Part shown: one piece after another, positions 20,603 through 28,786 of the stretch | Layout: each line of letters starts with the position of its first letter | How positions within the stretch are numbered: position 1 is the first letter of the stretch | Virus record (IMG/VR): IMGVR_UViG_3300042375_000522 | Location: 1-33,320 of that record | Length of the DNA: 33,320 bases | From: a virus | Reading direction: 5' to 3' (one strand) | Made by a program: the position numbers and the translations under genes | Notes under the pieces: generated by a model | Seen by the model: only the letters and a program-made list of their open reading frames with translations | Databases searched by the model: none | Told to the model about the DNA's origin: nothing

Positions 20603-20974
20603 TTAGAGCGAGGGATATTGAGTAGCCTCGATGGAGAGCGTTTTGAACGCATCGCTGCCTTGCTCGGAGGAGACAGAATCAACAACAATCTTGCCGCCAG
20701 TCACACCGAACTCGGTCGTTGCATTGGCAAGTGTGAGAAGCCCACCGATAGTTGCTGTGGCCACTCCGGAAGACCCGTTGATCGCGCCTGTTAGGGAGAT
20801 CGTAGCGGTGCGCCCGTAGTGCGAGACGGCGACGATGTCGCCATCTTCGTCCATGAGTTCAGCTTTTTGGGACTGCACAGAACGAGAAAACGAGGAGAGG
20901 ATGATGCCGGTTTCGGCGGTTGCGCCGAAGATAACACTCGCGGCGGTGGATGATGTAATAACGGATGCGGCCAT
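20603..20974 (-). CDS. Probable major tail tube protein
   Basis: A 123-residue protein, all-beta in appearance: MAASVITSSTAASVIFG, VSHYGRTATISLTGAING and GGLLTLANATTEFGV. The Thr/Ser/Gly/Val-rich strands and turn pattern fit small tail tube proteins. Order (connector, terminator, tube, chaperone, tape measure) is the standard tail layout, and it has its own hairpin terminator, as expected for an abundant product. The start ATG lies in a GGCC...GGCC inverted repeat and shares CCAAGGCATGG with the protease gene's start. Confidence 0.62.
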   Translation of the reverse strand: MAASVITSSTAASVIFGATAETGIILSSFSRSVQSQKAELMDEDGDIVAVSHYGRTATISLTGAINGSSGVATATIGGLLTLANATTEFGVTGGKIVVDSVSSEQGSDAFKTLSIEATQYPSL

Positions 20975-20994
20975 GCCTTGGCCGTGATGTCAAC

Positions 20995-21480
20995 TCATCC
21001 CATCAAACCAGCGTGGACGGTGAGCGAAACGGATCGCTCGAAATGCCGCTCGCTCGTAGACTGCGACACACCACCGTCCCGAAGGATGCCAAAGACAAAA
21101 CATCTCTGTGGTCGGATCGCGTTAATCCTGGGGATCAAAGTTTCGATGTTGTGCGTGACACACAACACCTGTGCGAAATAGCTCTCTAAGTCTTGTGCGG
21201 TCGAGTCGTCGGCCTGCACCAGCAAAGCGACTGCAACCTCGAACTGAAAGATGGCGGAGTTCGTGATACTCTCGCGTTGCCGGGTGGCTTTGACAAAGAC
21301 AGCGGGAAGGGTCATCGCGCTGAAGTTTTCCGCTGCTGTGATCGCCACCGAGTTGCCCAGCTCGTGCTGCAAAGCCTGAATAAATGCGTCGGTGAGTGCC
21401 TTCTCCAACGTCTGGGTGGTGGTCGCTGGCGGCTTTTGCGGTGCTGGCAGCGAAAGAATAGGCGGAAAAAACAAGCTCAT
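20995..21480 (-). CDS. Probable tail terminator / minor tail protein
   Basis: A 161-residue protein (MSLFFPPILSLPAPQKPP) with a central alpha/beta part: LEKALTDAFIQALQHEL, then strands FQFEVAVALLVQA and an ending FERSVSLTVHAGL. The alternation of helix and strands with a late beta hairpin is typical for gpU/tail-terminator-like proteins. It follows the head-tail connector (ATGA overlap) and precedes the tail tube gene, which supports the role. Confidence 0.55.
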   Translation of the reverse strand: MSLFFPPILSLPAPQKPPATTTQTLEKALTDAFIQALQHELGNSVAITAAENFSAMTLPAVFVKATRQRESITNSAIFQFEVAVALLVQADDSTAQDLESYFAQVLCVTHNIETLIPRINAIRPQRCFVFGILRDGGVSQSTSERHFERSVSLTVHAGLMG

Positions 21481-21788
21481 TTATTTAGGTCTTCGAGTGA
21501 AAAATCGACCGAGACGGCATCCTGCGAAAGCTCTGCCGACAACACGCGAAACTTAGCTCCGTCGATTGCAAGTGTGTCGCCAAGCTGGATGAGTTGCGTG
21601 GTCGTATCGTATGCGGTTGTAATCGACATTGAGACCGTGCTCATAAACCCACCGTCACCAAGGTTGTTCTCGCGCCGGAACGCGGTGCGTGCGGCTTGGA
21701 ATGTCTTGCCTTCATGCAAGACGGTAATCGGAAGCTCTCCGACAATCGCGGAGAGATCGGAACGCATGAAGTCGGCAAGCGTGCTCAT
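21477..21788 (-). CDS. Head-tail connector-like protein
   Basis: A 103-residue protein starting MSTLADFMRSDLSAIVGELP. The beta-rich body (ITVLHEGKTFQAARTAF, LGDTLAIDGAKFRVLSAE) resembles small head-tail stopper proteins. The ATG at 21788 overlaps the stop of the DXD glycosyltransferase gene (ATGA); an upstream in-frame ATG at 21809 is less likely. It lies between the sugar-transfer cassette and the tail terminator gene. Confidence 0.5.
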   Translation of the reverse strand: MSTLADFMRSDLSAIVGELPITVLHEGKTFQAARTAFRRENNLGDGGFMSTVSMSITTAYDTTTQLIQLGDTLAIDGAKFRVLSAELSQDAVSVDFSLEDLNK

Positions 21789-22480
21789 ATCAGGCCGGTG
21801 GCCTTGCACAGACGCTCGTATTCGCTGCCCTTCGCAGGCTTCTCCTTGCTCGTGTTGTGCGTTGCGTTGCTCCAGTGAATTATGTCGTAGCTCTGCGCTG
21901 CTGGGTGCGTGTAAGGCGATCCATCAACGCCTCCGCAGTCGTAGTAATTACCGAAAGTGCGTGCTTGAATCCCGTTGTGTTGAATACCGTGGATCATTGC
22001 CACCATTGCATCGTGCCAGTTGCGGCCGGCCATTCCGTCTGCAAGCATGTCTCCGATAGTCTCTGCCATCTCTGCGGCGTATTCACTCCCTTTCGGTATC
22101 GACATAACGACCGGAGAGATCATCGAAAGCCACGGCGTGAATGTGTAGTCCTCGGCAACGATTGGTTTAGTAACAGCCGCATCCATCTGAACCCAGATTC
22201 CTCCGTGCGCGTGCAGAGTTTTGAATGCGAAATAGTCGCTCCAATGTGCGAGCGATCCGATGCCACCATTGGGCAGATGGTGCAAGGGATCGCCCGCGAA
22301 GCCGACGGGCGGCAGTGTGTCCTTGGGGAGCAGTTCAACGGTTACACCTTTTGGAATGCCGGCTAGTTTTGACTGCACCCAGAGCACCGGCTCGTGACCT
22401 GCGTCAATCAAAAGCTGCAAGGTCAACTTTTCCATCAGGCCGAGCTTCGTCCCGATCCACACTGAATGCGTCTGTGTCAT
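21785..22480 (-). CDS. DXD-type glycosyltransferase (capsular/OCH1-like)
   Basis: A 231-residue protein starting MTQTHSVWIGTKLGLMEKL. The core SLAHWSDYFAFKTLHAHGG followed by IWVQMDAAV matches the Gly_transf_sug pattern (SD, R/K, GG-I-x-x-D-x-D) of enzymes that move a sugar from a nucleotide donor; here the second position reads QMDA, so the metal-binding pair is slightly altered. The start at 22480 overlaps the preceding stop (ATGA) and has AAGGAG immediately upstream. It is the third gene of a sugar-transfer cassette inside the head genes. Confidence 0.72.
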   Translation of the reverse strand: MTQTHSVWIGTKLGLMEKLTLQLLIDAGHEPVLWVQSKLAGIPKGVTVELLPKDTLPPVGFAGDPLHHLPNGGIGSLAHWSDYFAFKTLHAHGGIWVQMDAAVTKPIVAEDYTFTPWLSMISPVVMSIPKGSEYAAEMAETIGDMLADGMAGRNWHDAMVAMIHGIQHNGIQARTFGNYYDCGGVDGSPYTHPAAQSYDIIHWSNATHNTSKEKPAKGSEYERLCKATGLI

Positions 22481-23640
22481 CTCCTTGAGAGAATTGTCAA
22501 TCCGTTGCAGTTCTCGTAATGCTCCGCAACCTTCCAGTGTGGGTTGATTTCCATCCACGCATGGATCGCTTCGTTGATGCCCTTGCCGTTATCTTCTCCG
22601 ACAGACCCGAACGCGACCGTGTCGTGGAACACGATATATTTGCTTGCCTGGTTGCCGTGCTTTTGCAGCTCTCCCTTAACCTGATCGTAGGAGTGGAGAG
22701 TGTCGATGAATAGCAACTCCGTCTGCTCGATTATCGGAATGTCCAGCGTCGATCCCTGCGTAAATGTCCAGTCTGTATCGAGCTGCTCGTGGATCGCAAA
22801 AACATTGAAAAAGTCGTGCAGGTCGTGGCTTCGCAGAGTGGCGTTTGGGTTGTCGCTCAGTCCGTGCAGGAATGAATATGTTGACATGCCGGTGCGGACT
22901 CCGAACTCGGTGATGTGGTCGCACTCTGCGGCCAACTGCGCGAGGCGGAGCATGTGCTCGTTGATGTCTCCTACGATCCCCCGGCTCCGGTGAAAGATAT
23001 TAGAGATCGGCCACATCTTGGAAAAAACTCGCGCTCCAAAGTCGTAAGCAAGCCGAGAGTTTTGAATCTTCACGATGTCGTCTTCTTCGCGGCTGCCGTT
23101 GCTCGGGTGGTCGTGCTGCCATTGCAATCCTTTCACGGACAGGATTGGAGCCTTTAGCATCGCACGATTTGTGAAGTCGTTGTCGCAAAAAACTCCGTGG
23201 TATTTCGGACAAAAAACATATTCAAGATGCTCGTAGAGCGCGCGAGATAGCACCGGATGGCACATCAGTCCGTCCTGCCTTACCGAGTCCGGAACATAGC
23301 AAGACCATTTTTGCTTCGGGTCTGGCAATTTGCGGAGTCTGGTGTCCCAGCCCTGCGGCGGAGTGAGATCATCGGCAATCACCACCAAAATGTCCCCCGT
23401 GGAAAACTGCGCGCAAACATTCCAGTTCGCCACGCTTGACGAGGCCCACGCTGGCGGGGGCGGAGTGGGCCACCAGTAAGCCTCCGCTGTGGTGAACGCC
23501 TTGATGCTTTCCATGTCGTCGCTCTGGATTCCAAAGATATGCTCGACCTGAGCAGCATCGTCCGCTCTGTCGATCCATATTTTGCGTGTTGCGAGTGCGC
23601 GTTCTGGCGTGCCACGGGTGGCGTGAAGTAGTGAAATCAT
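22477..23640 (-). CDS. Glycosyltransferase-like domain fused to a SAM methyltransferase
   Basis: A 387-residue two-domain protein. Residues 2-180 are glycosyltransferase-like: ISLLHATRGTPERAL at 2-16, VEHIFGIQSDD at 32-42 and VIADDLTPPQGWD at 87-99 (an acidic pair in place of DxD). Residues about 220-387 are a class I methyltransferase: EFGVRTGMST at 245-254 (SAM-binding loop), LLFIDTLHSYD at 309-319 and FHDTV at 338-342, as in the Methyltransf_24 group. It may add and then methylate a sugar. The N-terminal domain is a paralogue of the C-terminal domain of the neighbouring glycosyltransferase. ATGA overlaps on both sides. Confidence 0.78.
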   Translation of the reverse strand: MISLLHATRGTPERALATRKIWIDRADDAAQVEHIFGIQSDDMESIKAFTTAEAYWWPTPPPPAWASSSVANWNVCAQFSTGDILVVIADDLTPPQGWDTRLRKLPDPKQKWSCYVPDSVRQDGLMCHPVLSRALYEHLEYVFCPKYHGVFCDNDFTNRAMLKAPILSVKGLQWQHDHPSNGSREEDDIVKIQNSRLAYDFGARVFSKMWPISNIFHRSRGIVGDINEHMLRLAQLAAECDHITEFGVRTGMSTYSFLHGLSDNPNATLRSHDLHDFFNVFAIHEQLDTDWTFTQGSTLDIPIIEQTELLFIDTLHSYDQVKGELQKHGNQASKYIVFHDTVAFGSVGEDNGKGINEAIHAWMEINPHWKVAEHYENCNGLTILSRR

Positions 23641-25361
23641 TTTGTTGGTGTGTTGTTTATTTCGTTGTTTATTTCATTGAAGAGTTTTTCCGCACGCTCT
23701 CTCTCCACAGGCTCCGCCACCCTGCGATATGTAGCGTCGAGCGAACGATTCTCAAGAGCCGGGTGATGATGAACGAGAGCAATGTCACGAGCGTTAATGA
23801 TCGCACCAGCCTTCGCGGCACGAACGGTGAAGTCCGCATCGCTGAATTGATTTTTGAATCTGGGGTCGAAGAGTCCGTGTTGCTCATAATATTTGCGAGT
23901 GATGATTGCCATCGTGATTAGTTCGTCGGTTCGATACCCATCGCTTGTGCGTAAAACATACGCTGCACCTGTGTCCAAGCGGCTGTCTACCATATCGTCC
24001 CATCCGGGCGGAGGCTCGATGTCGTCTGAACATTGTATCAAAATTTCTCCTGTGCTGTTTTCTGCGGCGAGGTTCCACGCGCCGACTGAATATCCGCCTT
24101 CCGTCTGCACGACTCCGCCGAATCGGTTGAGAGTTGCAGCTGTTTCGTCGTCATGATCGACGGCAAAGATGTGCTCGACTCGCTCCGGGTTGTTTGCCCG
24201 TTGCAGCCACATTGTCATGTTCTGGATTGCTGCGATCGGTCTGCCACGAGTGGCGTGGAGCAGGGAGATTCGTGTGCCTTGTGCTTCGCTCAGGATCGCT
24301 TGATCGACCGCAAACGCACCTTGTGCATCGCCAAGCTCACGCAAGCACCATGCGCGCAGCCTACGGGCCTTCCAGCCATACCATTCTTTTTTGTGCGTCC
24401 ACTGTGGGAAGGACGGCACCGGTATTTTCTCCATCGCTTCGATGACTTCGAGTGCCGCTTCCGACTCTCCGCAATCGAGCAAGATCGACGCTTCGATGGC
24501 GTAGGCTTCGCGCCTGTTGAGATCGAGTGCCTTTGCGCGGCGAGCAAACTTGAGTGCCGAATCGGTGTGACTCATGTTGCTCAAATTCAAGAGCACTTCA
24601 TAGCGGTGGACTGCGTCAAGATCACGCAGCGCCAGCGACTCCGCGCCGTAGCGCAAAGCGTTCTCGGTGTCTCCAACAATCATCCGCTCGTAGTGCAGAT
24701 AAAACTTAAAATGCGACGACATCCGGTCGTGATGCGCGAGGATGCGTAGGTTGCGGTCATTGCTGGGCCTGCGTCCGAGAGCAGGCCGGTGCTCGATCTC
24801 AAGGTCTCGCCGGAGAAGAATTTTGCGTGGTAGCGGTTCGCCATTTTCGCCGCTTGGTGGGTGTGCGTTTTCGTGGACAGGTCTCCACCACCAGGCTGAA
24901 TCCTTGCGAAAGAATCTCTCCCGTGGTGCGCGCTTGCCTTGCTCGGTTATGACGTAGTCGGTCAGCACCCAATGCACTTCAGGACTGACTTCGCGGAGCA
25001 TCTTTAAGTGCGGCTCGACCATGTTTTCGGCAAGCACATCGTCGCAGTCGGCCCACATGACCCAGTCGCCGTCCTGGATTATCGAATACGCGATTTCGAA
25101 GGCGTCATTTCTTGCTGCTGCAAAGTCATCCACATGCGGCCACGAAGCGCACAGCGGCGAGTTAAAATACTCGTTGACCCTGCACCCAAGCTCTTCGGCG
25201 ATGTCCAGGGTGTTGTCTGGCTTTAAGCTGCCGGTGGCTCGCACAACGACGATCTCGTTGCAGATTTTTTGTAGCGATAAAACGCATCGCTCGATTCTCT
25301 CCTCTTCGTTGCCGCAAATAAGAGCGGCTACCAAACGCGGTTGTGTGCTCATCTTCCCCAT
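23637..25361 (-). CDS. Two-domain glycosyltransferase with helical (TPR-like) middle
   Basis: About 574 residues. An N-terminal GT2-type domain begins LVAALICGNEEERIERCV and has the metal site WADCDD near 104-109. A middle section of repeated helices (ALRYGAESLALRDLD, ALKFARRAKALDL, ALEVIEAMEK) looks TPR-like. The C-terminal domain begins ISLLHATRGRPIAA near 390 and contains VEHIFAVDHDD and QCSDDIEPPPGWDD, a second transferase unit. The start is uncertain between 25361 and 25352; GGGTGG lies before the first. It follows the capsid terminator, so it probably has lower expression than capsid genes. Target, perhaps a virion protein, is unknown. Confidence 0.8.
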   Translation of the reverse strand: MGKMSTQPRLVAALICGNEEERIERCVLSLQKICNEIVVVRATGSLKPDNTLDIAEELGCRVNEYFNSPLCASWPHVDDFAAARNDAFEIAYSIIQDGDWVMWADCDDVLAENMVEPHLKMLREVSPEVHWVLTDYVITEQGKRAPRERFFRKDSAWWWRPVHENAHPPSGENGEPLPRKILLRRDLEIEHRPALGRRPSNDRNLRILAHHDRMSSHFKFYLHYERMIVGDTENALRYGAESLALRDLDAVHRYEVLLNLSNMSHTDSALKFARRAKALDLNRREAYAIEASILLDCGESEAALEVIEAMEKIPVPSFPQWTHKKEWYGWKARRLRAWCLRELGDAQGAFAVDQAILSEAQGTRISLLHATRGRPIAAIQNMTMWLQRANNPERVEHIFAVDHDDETAATLNRFGGVVQTEGGYSVGAWNLAAENSTGEILIQCSDDIEPPPGWDDMVDSRLDTGAAYVLRTSDGYRTDELITMAIITRKYYEQHGLFDPRFKNQFSDADFTVRAAKAGAIINARDIALVHHHPALENRSLDATYRRVAEPVERERAEKLFNEINNEINNTPTK

Positions 25362-25393
25362 CGTTACCACCCGTCAAGATTATTTGCGAAAAC

Positions 25394-25420
25394 AAAAAAG
25401 CCGGGGATTGCTCCCCGGCT
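25394..25420 (-). terminator. Intrinsic terminator after the major capsid gene
   Basis: On the minus strand AGCCGGGGA and TCCCCGGCT form a perfect 9-bp GC-rich stem around GCAA, followed by TTTTT and further T-rich sequence. It lies 37 bases after the stop of the major capsid gene and before the glycosyltransferase genes. It would separate the very abundant capsid message from the genes downstream. The GNRA loop adds stability. Confidence 0.93.
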
Positions 25421-25456
25421 CTCTCGTATGAAAAACCAACAAACCGACACCGAAAC

Positions 25457-26413
25457 TTAGAGTCCGGTCGTGATGCGGATGACACTTGATCCGTCGATGA
25501 CCTTCTCAGAAACATGCTGGCGAACGCGCAGGACGTTAGAGCGACGAGCTTCGTCACGGTAGGTCTCTGCCACGAATGGCACCGGTGAATCTGCACCCCA
25601 GAGGATCGAGCGTCCGAATCCGCCGGCGGCGAACTCTCCACCGACCACATGAGCGAGGGCGATGTATGTGTCCGCCCAGATAAACGATCCCGAGTAGGAC
25701 TTTCCTTTAGCGGCAGAATTTTTCGGAGCACGACCGACGAGGACTTGATCCACGCCGACTGCTTGAGCAACTTCCTGCTCGGAGAGCAAGCGTGTGCTGT
25801 TGGTGGCCACAACGCCGAACATTTGATTTTGAACCTTGGTGGAGCGGCGAACGCGCTCGAACAGAGTAGCAGAAAGAACGAGCGTGTTTGGAAGCACGCC
25901 AACCTTGGCGAGTTCCAGCTTGGCTGCGGCTACGTCGGCAGGGAGATCGAAGCTTGTGATGTTGGCTTCGGTGTAGGCGGCAGTGGCTCCAGCACCGGAG
26001 ATCGCAGTTAGACCGTTAGCAGCAAAGGCGGCAGCAGCAACGCGAGTCTCGTGGCCGATTTGGATTTGGCTCAAGAGCATGTCTGCGATGGCGACTTCGA
26101 CATCGAGGAAACGAGCGAGATCACGCTGGGTTTGGTCGGGAAGAATCTCTTCGAGACCGAACTCCGTGGTGGTGAATGTGTCACTGACGAACTTGCGGGA
26201 CACCCGGGGATATGCGGAGCCAGGAGCGATCTTGGTCGCATCGTCGTTCAGAGCTTCGCTCTGACCGAGATTGATTTTGAGATACTCGCCAGAGCGAACA
26301 TCAGCAACGTATATCGGCATGACTTGCGCGCCGATGAAGAGGTTGGCTTTGTTGCTGCGACCTTCGTAAACAGCCTGGGCGATGTCGCCGCGAATTGTGG
26401 TAGAGGATAACAT
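25457..26413 (-). CDS. Major capsid protein
   Basis: A 318-residue protein. It begins MLSSTTIRGDIAQAVYEG and contains typical capsid stretches such as FIGAQVMPIYVADVRSGEYL, YPRVSRKFVSDTFTTTEFG, VLSATLFERVRRS and a C-terminal VRQHVSEKVIDGSSVIRITT. Length and order after protease/scaffold and decoration genes match an HK97-fold capsid of the lambda gpE-like type. The strong terminator straight after it fits an abundantly expressed gene. No proteolytic delta domain is evident, in keeping with a separate scaffold region in the protease gene. Confidence 0.88.
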   Translation of the reverse strand: MLSSTTIRGDIAQAVYEGRSNKANLFIGAQVMPIYVADVRSGEYLKINLGQSEALNDDATKIAPGSAYPRVSRKFVSDTFTTTEFGLEEILPDQTQRDLARFLDVEVAIADMLLSQIQIGHETRVAAAAFAANGLTAISGAGATAAYTEANITSFDLPADVAAAKLELAKVGVLPNTLVLSATLFERVRRSTKVQNQMFGVVATNSTRLLSEQEVAQAVGVDQVLVGRAPKNSAAKGKSYSGSFIWADTYIALAHVVGGEFAAGGFGRSILWGADSPVPFVAETYRDEARRSNVLRVRQHVSEKVIDGSSVIRITTGL

Positions 26414-26431
26414 ATTGGTAGGATTTTAGGG

Positions 26432-26785
26432 TTACTTTTGGACGATGTATTCGACGACTTCGCCGGTAGCTCCGTTTTCAACGGCGATGCCGAGAGTCAG
26501 GCCAGAGGTAAGAAGTGTGCCGACGATTACTCCGCCGGTTGTGGCGAACACATTTGCGCCTGCGGTGACTGGGCCGGGCGAGACGATGCCGAATTGAGTT
26601 GGTGCGAACAGCTTGACTGCGCCTACGCCGGAAGCGTCAACATCGTCCTGCACAACGCCGATGGCGAGTGAGGCTGTGACGAGCGCAGCGGCTGCATTGT
26701 CGCCGGTGACGGCTACGAGTGTGTTCGCAGAAATCGCCGAGGCGAATGTGAAACTGCGGAATGTATTGTCGATTTGAGTTGCCAT
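26432..26785 (-). CDS. Capsid decoration-like protein (DUF2190 type)
   Basis: A 117-residue protein, almost all Ala, Val, Thr and Gly: ISANTLVAVTGDNAAAALVT, then IGVVQDDVDASGVGAVKLF and VTAGANVFATTGGVIVG. This beta-tandem pattern (initial value, time-course G-V-V, then an A-G-x-x-V-x-x-x-x-G-x-V loop) matches small head-decoration proteins of the DUF2190 group encoded beside the capsid gene. It would bind outside the capsid lattice and stabilise it. Confidence 0.75.
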   Translation of the reverse strand: MATQIDNTFRSFTFASAISANTLVAVTGDNAAAALVTASLAIGVVQDDVDASGVGAVKLFAPTQFGIVSPGPVTAGANVFATTGGVIVGTLLTSGLTLGIAVENGATGEVVEYIVQK

Positions 26786-26797
26786 ATTAGTGGGTGA

Positions 26798-27652
26798 TTA
26801 AAAGTTGAGTTGATTGGAGTCGCGAAGAGCGATGTATTCGGCTGCGTGATTGGTCATCGCGAATTTGATGGCGGCGGTGCGGCTGCCGAGTTCGCGGGTT
26901 TTGTTGTCGATGATTGATTTGATCGAGAGCTTTTCGGCTTCGTTTGCGACCGTGCTGGCCTTGAGCGGAGCGGATCCAAAATTGGAGATGATCAGGTCGA
27001 GCTTTGCGGAGAGCTTGGACATTTCAGAATCCTTCTCTTCGACCATAGGAGCGTCTTCCATCTTTTCTTCGTCCTTGGGCATCTCTTCCATTTTGCTCTT
27101 GTAGTCGCCGAAAGCGGTTTCAAGTGCTGAGAGGCGTTCTACGATGTCAGCGATGGACACAGTGTCCTCGGCTCCGTCTTCCATTTTGTTTTTGTCGTCG
27201 ATCATTTCTTTGGCGGAGGTGTCAACCGACTTGGCCGTAAAACTGAAAAGTCCGGTGGGATTTGCTGCCGGTGTTTGAACGAGATCGGCGCTGTAAAGTT
27301 CGGTGCAGGATGCGAAGGATCGGCCATCCCGCTCGCGCACCGGGCCGCTGAATGCGATAGAGATTCCGAATGTGTCGGGCATGCGTGTGGCGATCTCGAG
27401 CACGTATGCGCGCTTCTCTGCGGTCTCAAGCAGGTTTAGATCGGCAACGAGTTTTTCCCCTACGATGCGAAAGTTGTCACAGAATCCAACGATGTCTCGG
27501 ATCCCTGCGCCGTGGTCGAGATTGACCTTTACGCCACCGGCGTAAGACTCCGCACACGATTTCACTTCCTGCAAGGTTATGTCGTCCACGAAAAGCCCGT
27601 GGCCCTTTGCTTCTCCGACTGAGATGATTGATACGCCTTCGATGATGTCCAT
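26798..27652 (-). CDS. Prohead protease fused to scaffold
   Basis: A 284-residue protein. The N-terminal 150 residues are protease-like: VKVNLDHGAGIRDIVGF (His47 region), EKLVADLNLLETAEKR and MPDTFGISIAFSG, where the Ser could be the nucleophile. A Met/Glu/Lys-rich coiled coil follows (about 165-220, with EEMPKDEEKMEDAPMVEEK), then a basic helical C terminus (ELGSRTAAIKFAMTN) that could bind the capsid protein. This order is that of a head maturation protease with built-in scaffold, as in lambda gpC/Nu3. The ATG lies in the 3' arm of a short hairpin (CATGCC/GGCATG). Confidence 0.82.
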   Translation of the reverse strand: MDIIEGVSIISVGEAKGHGLFVDDITLQEVKSCAESYAGGVKVNLDHGAGIRDIVGFCDNFRIVGEKLVADLNLLETAEKRAYVLEIATRMPDTFGISIAFSGPVRERDGRSFASCTELYSADLVQTPAANPTGLFSFTAKSVDTSAKEMIDDKNKMEDGAEDTVSIADIVERLSALETAFGDYKSKMEEMPKDEEKMEDAPMVEEKDSEMSKLSAKLDLIISNFGSAPLKASTVANEAEKLSIKSIIDNKTRELGSRTAAIKFAMTNHAAEYIALRDSNQLNF

Positions 27653-27678
27653 GCCTTGGTAGGCATGTCAACGGGCGG

Positions 27679-28164
27679 TCAGGCTTCGCGTGCGGCTCTG
27701 TTGCGGCGGAATTGCCTGAGTGCCTCTGTCGCGAGTGCGACAATTTTTCTTTGATCCTGCTCGATGCAGCCGACAAGTCGGAAAGATGTCGAGACCTGTG
27801 GCTTGAGGCGGGACGCGGAAAGATTACTGGTGCATCCTACCAAGTCGGTGGTCGCACCGAGATGGTAGGTCGGTTTTGTCGCGGTTGCTTTTAGCCTGGT
27901 GCTGCCGGTCTCAACCCGTGCCGAGATCGCAATCTCGACTGATGCAGTTGTGAAGTTTCCGACTACTCCGTTTGTTTTTACAACGACTGCCGGGCGGTCG
28001 TATCTGCGAAAGTGCGTGTATGTGCCGCCCACTTCCGGCACGACAACAGGCGGCGGTGTGGGCGGTATCTCTCCTGTCTGCAAGAGTCCCTGCGAGCTGA
28101 TAGACAGCGGCGTAGGACTCGGCAACAAGCCCTGCGTTGCGATGAGCAGGGAGGTCAAGATCAT
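27679..28164 (-). CDS. Hypothetical virion-region protein
   Basis: A 161-residue protein: MILTSLLIATQGLLPSPTPL, a repeated SQGLL, a Pro-rich linker (GEIPPTPPPVVVPEVGG), a beta-rich part and a basic helical end (ALRQFRRNRAAREA). The N terminus is hydrophobic but does not look like a standard signal peptide. It lies in the head block between the protease and the structural protein upstream. No family is recognised. Confidence 0.55.
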   Translation of the reverse strand: MILTSLLIATQGLLPSPTPLSISSQGLLQTGEIPPTPPPVVVPEVGGTYTHFRRYDRPAVVVKTNGVVGNFTTASVEIAISARVETGSTRLKATATKPTYHLGATTDLVGCTSNLSASRLKPQVSTSFRLVGCIEQDQRKIVALATEALRQFRRNRAAREA

Positions 28165-28165
28165 T

Positions 28166-28786
28166 TTAAGTGCGGGTTACGGTGGTCGTTGTCGTGCCGT
28201 CTCCGGTGATGCTTTGGCTGATCGCCCCTGCCGCTCGGCTGGACGGCGTGACCGTGAGTGCGCTGCCGCTTTTCAGCCCGTGGATCGCGTGGATCTCTTG
28301 CAATTCAGGCACAGCAAATGCGGTCAGCACGCTTGCATCGAAAGCGGATGCAGTGATAACGGCAGTTTGAAATTGATGAACATTGGCTGCTGCGTGATTT
28401 TGCGCATTAATTTGCAATTCGTTGTTTGCGTTGGTCGCACGCACGACCCTTCCTCCGTATGTTCCGGATGCCGTGTGATCGCTCGTGGCTTCGTCCCACA
28501 CGGCATCTGCGATGCCTGCGGTGGTGGCGGTAGAGAGATCGTTCACCAGAATCTCGGCGCTGCCATTCCATGCCACGATTCCGCTCGATAGCGGCGTGAT
28601 GCCGGTGTCGTAGAAAACGACTTGGTATGTGCCAGCTGTAATCGCTGGCATGTTGCCAGAATAAAATCTTGAAGTGCTAACTTCGGAGCAAGTTATCGGC
28701 GAGCCGACCGTGATTCCGGTTTTGAAAAGCTGCGCGGTGATGCTCAGTCCACTGGTTGCCTGTGCTGTGTTTAGTTCGTTAGCCAT
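28166..28786 (-). CDS. Virion structural protein, function unknown
   Basis: A 206-residue, Thr/Ala/Ser-rich beta protein. It has an N-terminal jelly-roll-like stretch (LFKTGITVGSPITCSEVS, TAGTYQVVFYDTG) and GIADAVWDEATSDHTASG in the middle, a motif I associate with phage structural proteins. AGGAGG eight bases before the ATG is an excellent ribosome binding site. It overlaps the upstream gene by 16 bases and is one base from the next. Confidence 0.62.
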   Translation of the reverse strand: MANELNTAQATSGLSITAQLFKTGITVGSPITCSEVSTSRFYSGNMPAITAGTYQVVFYDTGITPLSSGIVAWNGSAEILVNDLSTATTAGIADAVWDEATSDHTASGTYGGRVVRATNANNELQINAQNHAAANVHQFQTAVITASAFDASVLTAFAVPELQEIHAIHGLKSGSALTVTPSSRAAGAISQSITGDGTTTTTVTRT

